A program made the position numbers and the translations under genes. Source: DYRB01 sp963802205 (GTDB taxonomy: Bacteria > Pseudomonadota > Gammaproteobacteria > Chromatiales > Chromatiaceae). Taken from it: a stretch of 64,000 bases of DNA. The stretch covers positions 62,001-126,000 of the forward strand of contig CAWDHW010000016.1 in NCBI GenBank assembly GCA_963802205.1, read 5' to 3'. Below, piece by piece: positions 1-7,790 of the stretch. The stretch's first letter is position 1, and every line of letters begins with the position of its first letter. Under the pieces are notes generated by a model. That model saw only the letters and a list, made by a program, of their open reading frames with translations. It was not told where the DNA came from and ran no database searches.

Positions 1-1161
1 GCCCAGGGCGACGACGCAGGCCCCGGTGAGGGTGGCCAGGTCGATGACGACGGCAGGGTCGAAGCGCTCCACATAGGTCAGGGCGTCGCACAGAATCAGG
101 CGGCCCTCGGCGTCGGTGTTGAGGATCTCGATGGTCTGCCCCGAGAGGCTGGTGACGATGTCCCCGGGCTTGTTGGCGGCGCCGTCCGGGAGGTTCTCTG
201 AGGCAGGGACCACTCCGATGACGTTGATCGGCAGCGCCAGCTCAACGGCGGCGCGCATGGCCCCGATGACGCCGGCCCCGCCGCACATGTCGTACTTCAT
301 CTCGTCCATCTCGCCGGCGGGCTTGATGGAGATGCCGCCGGCGTCGAAGGTGAGGCCCTTGCCCACCAGGACCACGGGTTTGGCTCCCTCTCGCCCCCCG
401 TTGTAGTGCATGACGATGAGTCGGGCCGGCTCGCGGCTGCCGCGGGAGACCGAGAGCAGGGCACCCATCCCGATCTCACGCATGGCGTCCTCGTCCAGGA
501 CCTCGACCCGTAGCTTGGAGCCGTCGGCCGCGAGGGCCTGGGCCTGCTCGGCCAGGTAGCTTGGGGTGCAAATGTTGCCAGGGAGGTTGCCCAGCTCCTT
601 GGACAGGGCCACCCCGGCGGCGATGGCGGCGCCATCGCGGGCGGCGCGTTCCGCGGCGACCTGTTCCTGCTTCCTTGAGACCCACAGGTGCAGGCGCTTC
701 AGGGGATGCTTGAGGGGGTGCTTGTCCGACTTGGTATGGGTGTAGCGGTAGCTCTGGTCGGCGGCGGTGGTGACCAGGTCGCGGATGGCCTGGTAGCTGT
801 CCATCCCCTCCGGCGCCAGTTCTGCCAGGGTGCACAGGGCCCCGCCGGTGCCGAGCTGGTTGAGCAGGTTGACGGCGGCGGCCATGGCCTGGTTGTAGAC
901 GGCACGTGTGAAATCCTTACGCTTGCCGCAGCCCACAAGCAGGACGCGCTCGGCCTCGACACCAGGGACCCCATAGAGCATCAGGGTGCGGCCCTTTTCG
1001 CCGTCGAGGTCGCCGGCATCGAGTCGAGCCTTCAGATGGCCGAAGCTGGCCTTGTCGATGGCCTCGCCCGGGCCGGAGAGCTTGCGCTTTTCAAAGACCC
1101 CGAGGATCAGGCAGGATGTCTTCTGCCCCGTCAGGTCGCCGCTCTTGATCTTGAATTCCAT
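1..1161 (-). CDS. pepA: Leucyl aminopeptidase PepA (3' end cut by window edge)
   Basis: Cytosolic M17 metallo-aminopeptidase that removes N-terminal residues from peptides; in other bacteria it also binds DNA in site-specific recombination. The start is the ATG read from 1161 (protein begins MEFKIKSGDLTGQKTSCLIL). The frame stays open to the window edge, giving 387 of the usual ~500 residues. The N-terminal macrodomain-like half and most of the catalytic domain are present. The catalytic part shows VLVGKGLTFDAGGISIKP, with the metal-binding Lys and Asp, and the family signature NTDAEGRL near base 100. The gene is divergent from lptG, the classic gammaproteobacterial arrangement except that lptF is not between them. 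Only the C-terminal ~110 residues are unseen. Family assignment is very secure. Confidence 0.95.
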   Translation of the reverse strand, partial: MEFKIKSGDLTGQKTSCLILGVFEKRKLSGPGEAIDKASFGHLKARLDAGDLDGEKGRTLMLYGVPGVEAERVLLVGCGKRKDFTRAVYNQAMAAAVNLLNQLGTGGALCTLAELAPEGMDSYQAIRDLVTTAADQSYRYTHTKSDKHPLKHPLKRLHLWVSRKQEQVAAERAARDGAAIAAGVALSKELGNLPGNICTPSYLAEQAQALAADGSKLRVEVLDEDAMREIGMGALLSVSRGSREPARLIVMHYNGGREGAKPVVLVGKGLTFDAGGISIKPAGEMDEMKYDMCGGAGVIGAMRAAVELALPINVIGVVPASENLPDGAANKPGDIVTSLSGQTIEILNTDAEGRLILCDALTYVERFDPAVVIDLATLTGACVVALG

Positions 1162-1235
1162 GGGGTAAGCCTCGTCTCATTGTGCCGGAAAGCAATGCGC
1201 AATTGGGGTTGCCAGGGGGGCCGCACCCGCGCCGG

Positions 1236-1244
1236 TGCTAAGAT
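1236..1244 (+). promoter_or_regulatory. Extended -10 promoter candidate for lptG
   Basis: TGCTAAGAT fits the extended -10 pattern TGnTAnnAT and lies about 25-30 bases before the lptG start. No good -35 box is visible at 16-18 bases upstream, which an extended -10 promoter does not strictly need. The assignment rests on motif match and position only. Confidence 0.3.
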
Positions 1245-1268
1245 ACGCAGCCCGCGAGTCTACAGGAT

Positions 1269-2354
1269 TTGAAAGTGACGCTGTACAAACCGAGGATCCT
1301 CGACCGCTATCTGGCCGGTGCCGTGATCAGGGGTTCGCTGGTGACCCTGGCGGTGCTTCTGCCGCTCATCGCCTTTTTCATGTTGGCCGACGAGATGGAC
1401 ATGGTGAAGGGCCAGGGTTACGCCCTAAGCGATGCCCTGGCCTACGTTTCCCTCTCCCTGCCGCGCTATGCCTATCAGGTCTTTCCCATCGCCACCCTGA
1501 TTGGGGCATTGGTGGGCCTGGGCTCCCTGGCCAGCGGCTCGGAGCTGGTGGCGATGCGTGCCGCCGGGGTCTCCATCCGCCGCATCGTCGGGGCAGCACT
1601 GTTGGGGGGGCTGCTATTGGCGGTCCTGGCGGTGGTAGTGGGAGAGGCCATAGCGCCCATCGCCGAGCAAGAGGGTCAGCGGCTGCGTTCAGAGGCCCTC
1701 TCCGGCCAGGTCACCCTGGCCACTCCGAATGGGTTCTGGGCCCGCGACGGCGCCAATTTTGTCAACATCCGCGAGATCCTCCCGGGGGCAGACCTGCGCG
1801 ATATCTCCATCTACGAACTCGACGCGGAACGCCATCTGACCAGGGCCACCCACGCCGAGCGTGCCAGCTATGTCGATGGGGCCTGGGTGCTCCAGAATGT
1901 GGCTCGCAGCCGGGTCTCGCCAGAGGGGGTGGAGGTGGATCGCCTGGAACGGGAGGACTGGACCTCGCGCCTGAGCCCCAGCCTGCTCGAGGTCGTGGTG
2001 GTCAAACCGCAGATGCTCCCGGTCTGGGGCCTGTACCATTATATCCAGTACATGCACGACAACGGCCAGGATGCCGGGCCCTATGAGATCGCCTTCTGGG
2101 CCAAGGTGGTGCAGCCGCTCCTGATCCTGGCCATGATCTTCGTGGCCATCCCTATTCTCCTTGGCTCGTCCCGCACGAGCGGGACCGGGATACGGATCTT
2201 TCTTGGCATTTTGGTCGGGATCGTCTTTTATCTGATCAGCCGGACCTTCTCCTATCTCTCCCTGCTCTTCGGCCTCAGCCCGGTGATCTCGGCCTTCGCC
2301 CCGCCCCTGTTGTTCCTGGTCGTGGCACTGTGGGTGCTGCGGCGGGTGGGTTAG
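1269..2354 (+). CDS. lptG: LPS export ABC transporter permease LptG
   Basis: Inner-membrane permease of the LptB2FG complex, which extracts lipopolysaccharide from the inner membrane and passes it to the LptC-LptA bridge. The 361 residues show N-terminal membrane segments (ILDRYLAGAVIRGSLVTLAV and following), a periplasmic beta-jellyroll middle and three C-terminal membrane segments. LptG-specific stretches are recognisable: GFWARDGANFV, and YIQYMHDNGQDAGPYEIAFW near residue 258. These match LptG rather than LptF. The start is TTG at 1269 or GTG at 1275, both just before TLYKPRILDRYL. The partner gene lptF, normally immediately upstream, is absent from the pepA-lptG interval and must lie elsewhere. 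Assignment to LptG is from remembered family sequence. Confidence 0.92.
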   Translation: MKVTLYKPRILDRYLAGAVIRGSLVTLAVLLPLIAFFMLADEMDMVKGQGYALSDALAYVSLSLPRYAYQVFPIATLIGALVGLGSLASGSELVAMRAAGVSIRRIVGAALLGGLLLAVLAVVVGEAIAPIAEQEGQRLRSEALSGQVTLATPNGFWARDGANFVNIREILPGADLRDISIYELDAERHLTRATHAERASYVDGAWVLQNVARSRVSPEGVEVDRLEREDWTSRLSPSLLEVVVVKPQMLPVWGLYHYIQYMHDNGQDAGPYEIAFWAKVVQPLLILAMIFVAIPILLGSSRTSGTGIRIFLGILVGIVFYLISRTFSYLSLLFGLSPVISAFAPPLLFLVVALWVLRRVG

Positions 2355-2366
2355 TCCCGGATCGGG

Positions 2367-2807
2367 TCAACGCTTGACGAGGACCAGTCGGGTGCGCGAC
2401 CAGCGGTCGTGCCAGGCCAGGCCCTCGGAATCGATCAGCATCCACCAGAGCCCGAGCCCTGCCGGGGCCAGGGCCACCAGGGCGCAGACCAGGCGCATCA
2501 GGGCGTCGCGCAGAAGCGGCTCGCCGCCGTCGGCGCGTACCAGGCGCAGGCGCCAGGCGCGCATCCCCAGGGTCTGACCGCCGTGGGTCCAGAAGTAGGC
2601 GAAGAAGGCGACGATGACCAAAATCAGCCAGGCGCGGAACCACCAGGCATGGTTGGGGAAGTCCCCCTCGACCAGGCTCATGTAGGGGACTATCGCCAGC
2701 CCGGCGGCAAGGAGCAGCATCCCGAACAACAGCACTCCGTCGTAGAACAGGGCGGCCAGGCGTCGCAGGAGGCTCGGGAACTGGGCTTGGGAAATGTCGA
2801 TGTCCAT
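2367..2807 (-). CDS. RDD family membrane protein
   Basis: Small 146-residue inner-membrane protein of the RDD family, whose members are mostly uncharacterised and some of which act as Na+(K+)/H+ antiporters. The first arginine-containing helix (LLRRLAALFYDGVLLFGMLLL) carries the R..D pattern that names the family. A second segment (WLILVIVAFFAYFW) and a third near residues 108-128 follow. The motif GGQTLGMRAWRLRLV after the second helix is typical. It is convergent with lptG, with only 12 bases between stops, and divergent from alaC. No specific substrate can be inferred. Confidence 0.85.
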   Translation of the reverse strand: MDIDISQAQFPSLLRRLAALFYDGVLLFGMLLLAAGLAIVPYMSLVEGDFPNHAWWFRAWLILVIVAFFAYFWTHGGQTLGMRAWRLRLVRADGGEPLLRDALMRLVCALVALAPAGLGLWWMLIDSEGLAWHDRWSRTRLVLVKR

Positions 2808-3053
2808 GGAGTCGTGCCGAAGTCAGGGTGGTCGGGGGCGTCATTGTCGCCGGGCCCGGCCGGCCTGTCGCGAGGGGTATCCTCAGGGCGTTGCCAAGGA
2901 TGGACGGGTCGGTGGCGTCGCGGTCGGTACCGGTCGGGCCGGCGGTTTGCCAATCGCCCCCTTGGAATGGCTGCCTGACCGACCGTCCAGACCGGCCGTC
3001 CAGGTTGAAACTTCCCCTCACGGCGGTACACTCTCTTCCCTTTTTCCCCTGCG

Positions 3054-4292
3054 GTGCGCGAGGTCGTCGTGGTTTCCCCAGAATCGGAGTTTCGCCGCAT
3101 CAAGCGGCTTCCGCCCTATGTCTTCAACATCGTCAATCAGTTGAAGGCGCAGGCTCGGGCCCGCGGGGAGGACATAATCGACTTCGGCATGGGCAATCCG
3201 GACCAGCCCACCCCGCCGCACATCGTCGAGAAGCTGTTGGAGACGGCGCGCAAGCCCCACACTCACCGTTATTCCGTCTCCAAGGGCATACCGCGCCTGC
3301 GCCGCGCCATCTGCAACTGGTACCGGGACCGCTTCGAGGTGGATCTGGACCCGGATACCCAGGCCATCGTGACTATCGGTTCCAAGGAGGGCCTGGCCCA
3401 CCTGGCCCTGGCCACCATGGCCGAGGGCGACACCATCCTGGTGCCGAGCCCGGCCTATCCCATCCACCCCTACGGCTTCATCATCGCCGGGGCGGATGTG
3501 CGCCATGTCCCGCTGGTGCCCGGGGTGGACTTTTTCGAGGAATTGACCAGGGCGATCAACGAGTCCTGGCCCAAGCCGAAGATGCTGGTGCTCAACTTCC
3601 CGGGCAACCCGACCACCCAGTGTGTGGAGCTGGACTTCTTCGAGAAGATCATCGCCGTTGCTCGGGAGCACGGCATTTGGGTGGTGCACGACATCGCCTA
3701 CGCCGACATCGTCTTCGATGGATATGTGGCCCCGTCGATCCTTCAGGTTCCGGGGGCCACGGAGGTGGCCGTAGAGTTCTTCTCCATGTCCAAGAGCTAC
3801 AACATGCCTGGCTGGCGCGTGGGTTTTATGTGTGGCAACAAGGACCTGGTCGCGGCGCTTGCGCGCATCAAGTCCTATCTGGACTACGGGACCTTCACGC
3901 CCATCCAGGTCGCCGCCATCGCGGCGCTGGAGGGTCCACAGGACTGCGTGCGGGAGATCGCGGCCCGTTACCAGAGCCGCCGCGACGCCCTCTGCGATGG
4001 CCTCGCCGCCGCAGGCTGGGAGATCGAGAAGCCGAGGGCCACGATGTTCGTCTGGGCCAAGATCCCGGAGCAGTACAAGGGATTCTTTCCGCGGGAGGAG
4101 GGCCGTGGGGACTCGCTCTCGCTGAACTTCTCCAAGCACCTGCTCAGGCAGGCCAAGGTCGCCGTCTCCCCAGGGATCGGTTTTGGCCAGCACGGGGATG
4201 ACCATGTCCGTTTCGGGCTCATCGAAAACGAGCATCGGACCCGTCAGGCGGTGCGGGGCATCCGCGACATGCTGCGCCTTGATGCCAAGTAA
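3054..4292 (+). CDS. alaC: Alanine transaminase AlaC-type aminotransferase
   Basis: Class I/II PLP-dependent aminotransferase, very close to E. coli AlaC, which makes alanine from pyruvate with glutamate as amino donor. The 412 residues show RRIKRLPPYVFNIVNQLK at the N-terminus, DFGMGNPDQPTPPHIVE (substrate-binding loop), VHDIAYADIVFDG (PLP-contacting Asp and Tyr) and SMSKSYNMPGWR with the Schiff-base lysine at about residue 247. The C-terminal VRFGLIEN contains the carboxylate-binding Arg. The start may be GTG 3054 or GTG 3069; both leave the conserved region intact. It is followed 81 bases later by hom on the same strand, an amino-acid biosynthesis pair also seen in other gammaproteobacteria. 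Confidence 0.92.
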   Translation: MREVVVVSPESEFRRIKRLPPYVFNIVNQLKAQARARGEDIIDFGMGNPDQPTPPHIVEKLLETARKPHTHRYSVSKGIPRLRRAICNWYRDRFEVDLDPDTQAIVTIGSKEGLAHLALATMAEGDTILVPSPAYPIHPYGFIIAGADVRHVPLVPGVDFFEELTRAINESWPKPKMLVLNFPGNPTTQCVELDFFEKIIAVAREHGIWVVHDIAYADIVFDGYVAPSILQVPGATEVAVEFFSMSKSYNMPGWRVGFMCGNKDLVAALARIKSYLDYGTFTPIQVAAIAALEGPQDCVREIAARYQSRRDALCDGLAAAGWEIEKPRATMFVWAKIPEQYKGFFPREEGRGDSLSLNFSKHLLRQAKVAVSPGIGFGQHGDDHVRFGLIENEHRTRQAVRGIRDMLRLDAK

Positions 4293-4373
4293 GGCTTGCA
4301 GCCGACCAATGGGCCTGTAAAGGCATTTCGCCGCGAACAATCAGATCAAGATCAAACGCAAGAGGAGTGACGC

Positions 4374-5690
4374 ATGGAACCGGTCAAGATCGGGCTACTG
4401 GGCCTGGGTACCGTGGGCGGCGGCGTGGTGACGGTGCTCACCCGCAACGCCCGGGAGATCGCACGGCGTGCCGGGCGCGGCATCGAGATCGCCCATGCCG
4501 CGGCGCGCGACTACAACCCCGCCGGCATGACCGGGTTGGACCAGATTGGGTGCATCGGTACGGACGCCTTCGCGGTGGTGGACGACCCGGAGGTCGCCAT
4601 CGTCGTCGAGCTGATCGGCGGCTACTCGCCCGCCCGTGAGCTGGTGCTGCGTGCCATCGCCAACGGCAAGCACGTGGTCACCGCCAACAAGGCCCTGATC
4701 GCCCGCCACGGCAACGAGATCTTTGCCGCGGCCCAGGAGCGCGGCGTGACCGTGGGCTTCGAGGCGGCGGTGGCCGGCGGTGTGCCCATCATCAAAGCGG
4801 TGCGCGAGGGCCTGGCGGCCAACCACATCGAGTGGATCGCCGGGATCATCAACGGCACCGGCAATTTCATCCTCACCGAGATGCGCGACAAGGGCCGCGA
4901 CTTCGCCGATGTGTTGGCGGAGGCCCAGGCCCTGGGCTACGCGGAGGTCGATCCGACCTTCGACGTCGAGGGCATCGATGCCGCCCATAAGCTGACGATC
5001 CTGGGCTCGCTCGCCTTCGGCATCCCGCTCCAGTTCGAGAAGACCTTTACCGAGGGGATCTCGCGCATCGAGGCCCAGGACGTCGCCTACGCCGGGCAGC
5101 TCGGATACCGCATCAAGCACTTGGGAATTGCCCGGCGTACCCCGGACGGGATCGAGATGCGCGTCCATCCGACCCTGATCCCCCACAGGCGGCTCATTGC
5201 CAACGTCGATGGTGTCATGAACGCGGTCCTGGTCAAGGGCGATGCCGTGGGCCCGACCCTCTACTATGGGGCAGGGGCCGGCTCGCTCCCCACCGCCTCC
5301 GCCGTGGTGGCAGACCTGGTGGACATCGTCCGGGCCCTGACCACCGACCCCACCAATCGGGTCCCGCACCTGGCCTTCCAGCCCGACGAGTTGGCGGAGC
5401 TGCCCATCCTGCCCATGGACCAGGTGGAGACGGCCTACTACCTGCGCATCACGGCCCTGGATCAGCCCGGTGTCATGGCGCGCATCGCCGGTATCCTGGG
5501 GGAGGAGGGCATCAGTATCGAGGCGATCCAGCAGAAGGAGCCGGCGGAGGGCGACACCCATGTCCCCCTCGTCATGCTGAGCCATCGGGTCCTGGAGGGG
5601 CGGATGAACCAGGCCATCGCACGGATCGAGGCCCTGGAGTCTGTCAAGGTGCCGGTCGTGCGCATCCGCGTGGAGACCTTGGCGGGTTAG
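4374..5690 (+). CDS. hom: Homoserine dehydrogenase with ACT domain
   Basis: Reduces aspartate semialdehyde to homoserine with NAD(P)H, the branch point to threonine and methionine. The 438-residue monofunctional form shows the Rossmann motif GLGTVGGGVV at residues 8-17, then the catalytic domain with GTGNFIL and the Lys of HVVTANKALIARHG. A C-terminal ACT domain (about residues 350-430, beginning YYLRITALDQPGVMARIAGI) normally gives threonine feedback. The ATG start at 4374 has a good AGGAG ribosome-binding site about 8 bases upstream. thrC does not follow, unlike the hom-thrC order in many relatives; a mutase-like gene starts 8 bases after the stop. Confidence 0.95.
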   Translation: MEPVKIGLLGLGTVGGGVVTVLTRNAREIARRAGRGIEIAHAAARDYNPAGMTGLDQIGCIGTDAFAVVDDPEVAIVVELIGGYSPARELVLRAIANGKHVVTANKALIARHGNEIFAAAQERGVTVGFEAAVAGGVPIIKAVREGLAANHIEWIAGIINGTGNFILTEMRDKGRDFADVLAEAQALGYAEVDPTFDVEGIDAAHKLTILGSLAFGIPLQFEKTFTEGISRIEAQDVAYAGQLGYRIKHLGIARRTPDGIEMRVHPTLIPHRRLIANVDGVMNAVLVKGDAVGPTLYYGAGAGSLPTASAVVADLVDIVRALTTDPTNRVPHLAFQPDELAELPILPMDQVETAYYLRITALDQPGVMARIAGILGEEGISIEAIQQKEPAEGDTHVPLVMLSHRVLEGRMNQAIARIEALESVKVPVVRIRVETLAG

Positions 5691-5698
5691 GCCAGTAC

Positions 5699-6748
5699 GT
5701 GAACGTCCGCGTGATCTGCCCGGGGCTCTTCGGTTTCCCCAACCTGGACCCCCGGTCGGTGCCCCCGACTCCAGCCCTCGACCGCCTGATGGCATGCGCC
5801 GGTGCCCAGGCGTCGCCGCCGCGGGACCCGCTGGAGACCCTGGCGGCGCAGTTTGGCGTCATTGCCCCGCCCGGCGACGATCTGGCCACCGCCGCCCTTT
5901 GCCTGCTTGCCGAGGTACCCGACCAGGCGCGGGTCGGCTGCTGGCTCCATGCAGACCCCGTGCATCTGCGGGCGGATCGGGATCGGCTGCTCCTGTTCGG
6001 TGGCCCCAGCCTGGGCCTGTGCTCAGAGGAGGCTTCGGCCCTGGTCGCCGCCTTCAATGCCCACTTCGAGGCGGATGGCCTGGAACTGGTCGCCCCCAGC
6101 CCCAACCGCTGGTATCTGAGGGTTCCGGCCCTGCCCGGCATCCGTACCCAGCCCCTGCATCGGGCCAGCGGCCGGCCCCTGGACGTCCCAACACCCCCTG
6201 GCCCGGAGGCACGCGCCTGGAACCGTTGGCAGAACGAGGCCCAGATGCTCTTCCATCGGCATCCGGTGAATCAGGCCCGGGAGGCGGCGGGCGGGCCCCT
6301 GATCAGCGGCATCTGGACATGGGGCGGCGGGGTTTTGCCCAAGGTCCCCAATGGCCCTGACCTGATGGTCTCCGATCACCCCCTGGGGGCCGGTCTGGCC
6401 CGGGCCTTGGGCGCTCGTCTGCTGGGGCTGCGCGAGTTGGCACAGTCCTCGTCGGCCTGGTTGGCCCTCGCGCCGGAGTCCGTCCTGATCTTCTGGGATG
6501 CCCTTTGGTGGCCCGCGCTGACGCCGGACGGCGAGGCCTGGTGCGATGCACTGGCCGAGTTGGAGACCCTCATTGCCGGGCTGATCGTTGACTTGGCGGC
6601 CGGCCGGGTGCGCGCCCTCGTTCTGGATGACGGGGAGCGCTGGCGCTTCACCCTTGGCCCCTGGGGGCTGCGGCGATTCTGGCGGCGGCGTGGGTTTCGA
6701 CATTGGCTCGACAGGTCGCCTGGTGCCAGCGCCAGCCCTGCGACCTGA
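5699..6748 (+). CDS. Phosphoglycerate-mutase-like protein (COG4255-type), function unproven
   Basis: A 349-residue soluble protein with a GTG start 8 bases after the hom stop, so probably co-transcribed with hom. It resembles proteins often labelled 2,3-bisphosphoglycerate-independent phosphoglycerate mutase or 'regulatory protein' in purple sulfur bacteria. Visible features are an N-terminal VRVICPGLFG, a central ISGIWTWGGGVLPK reminiscent of the alkaline-phosphatase-like mutase superfamily, and LMVSDHPLGAGLARALG. I cannot see the full metal-binding set of a true mutase, so enzymatic activity is doubtful. The family recollection is moderate; treat it as a conserved hypothetical. Confidence 0.6.
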   Translation: MNVRVICPGLFGFPNLDPRSVPPTPALDRLMACAGAQASPPRDPLETLAAQFGVIAPPGDDLATAALCLLAEVPDQARVGCWLHADPVHLRADRDRLLLFGGPSLGLCSEEASALVAAFNAHFEADGLELVAPSPNRWYLRVPALPGIRTQPLHRASGRPLDVPTPPGPEARAWNRWQNEAQMLFHRHPVNQAREAAGGPLISGIWTWGGGVLPKVPNGPDLMVSDHPLGAGLARALGARLLGLRELAQSSSAWLALAPESVLIFWDALWWPALTPDGEAWCDALAELETLIAGLIVDLAAGRVRALVLDDGERWRFTLGPWGLRRFWRRRGFRHWLDRSPGASASPAT

Positions 6749-6838
6749 TCCCGCCCATTTGCGGCCCCAGCCTGGATCTAGGATCATGCGCGCCGCGACC
6801 CCGCCGGGGCGGGGACCGATCAATCAGAGGATCAAGCC

Positions 6839-7762
6839 ATGAACGACGCGCCGGAGACACCGAACACCGCGGATCAGATCATCCTGCACGGCCACGCGAT
6901 GGGCCTTCATGAACTGGTGGAGGCCAATACCGCCCTGCGCAGCGAGCTGGCGAAGGTCAAGGCGAGGTCGCGCCGGGCGACCGCACGCTGGCAGGAGGAG
7001 GAGTCCCTCAAGCCCTACCAGGCCGAGCTGATCAAGCTCCAGAAGCATCTGGAGGTGACACGCACCCGGGTCATCATTCTGTTCGAGGGGCGCGATGCGG
7101 CCGGGAAGGGCGGGACCATCCGCCGGGTCACCCGCTACATGAACGAAAAGCACTACCGTGTCGTTGCGCTGGGCAGGCCGACGGAGCAACAGGTTACCCA
7201 GTGGTTCTTCCAGCGTTATGTGGAGCAGTTCCCGCGCGGTGGCGAGGTGGTCCTGTTCGACCGCAGTTGGTACAACCGCGCCGTGGTGGAACCCATCTTC
7301 GGGTTCTGCACCCCGAAGCAGTACGAGGACTTCATGCACGGGGTGGTGGGCTTCGAGAAGGATCTGGTGCGGCAGGGAACCATCCTCATCAAGCTCTACT
7401 TCAGTGTGACCAAGGACGAGCAGGCCCGCCGGTTCGAGCGGCGCAAGACCGACCCGCTGCGCCAGTGGAAGCTGTCCGAGATCGACATTCAGGCCCAGGA
7501 CCGCTGGGACGACTTCACCCATCAGAAGCACGAGATGCTGCGCCGTACCCACACCTCCCACGCCCCCTGGGCGGTGATCCGCTCCAACAACAAGTTCAAG
7601 GCCCGCCTCAACGCCCTGAAGGTCATCCTCAATGCGGTGCCCTATGAGCGCCTCGATCCCAGCCTCGACTTCGTCCCGGAATCCAATGTCGTGATCTCCG
7701 GGGCACGCGAATTGGAGATCATGGAGGCCCAGATGCTGCGCGAGGGCAAGTTCATCTCCTGA
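6839..7762 (+). CDS. ppk2: Polyphosphate kinase 2 (PPK2 class I)
   Basis: Single-domain PPK2 enzyme that transfers phosphate between inorganic polyphosphate and nucleoside diphosphates (GDP or ADP). At 307 residues it matches the class I length. Walker A is LFEGRDAAGKGGTIRR near residues 81-95. Walker B is LFDRSWYNRAVVEP near 138-151. The lid region is RRFERRKTDPLRQWKLSEID, and the C-terminal part includes SHAPWAVIRSNNK, typical of the family. The ATG start follows an AGAGG sequence. A second PPK2-family gene, the tandem-domain PAP at 15870-17426, is in the same window. Class I assignment is by length and the DPL(R/K)QWK motif. Confidence 0.93.
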   Translation: MNDAPETPNTADQIILHGHAMGLHELVEANTALRSELAKVKARSRRATARWQEEESLKPYQAELIKLQKHLEVTRTRVIILFEGRDAAGKGGTIRRVTRYMNEKHYRVVALGRPTEQQVTQWFFQRYVEQFPRGGEVVLFDRSWYNRAVVEPIFGFCTPKQYEDFMHGVVGFEKDLVRQGTILIKLYFSVTKDEQARRFERRKTDPLRQWKLSEIDIQAQDRWDDFTHQKHEMLRRTHTSHAPWAVIRSNNKFKARLNALKVILNAVPYERLDPSLDFVPESNVVISGARELEIMEAQMLREGKFIS

Positions 7763-7790
7763 CCAGTGATGGGCCGCCCTGAGGTCCGTC

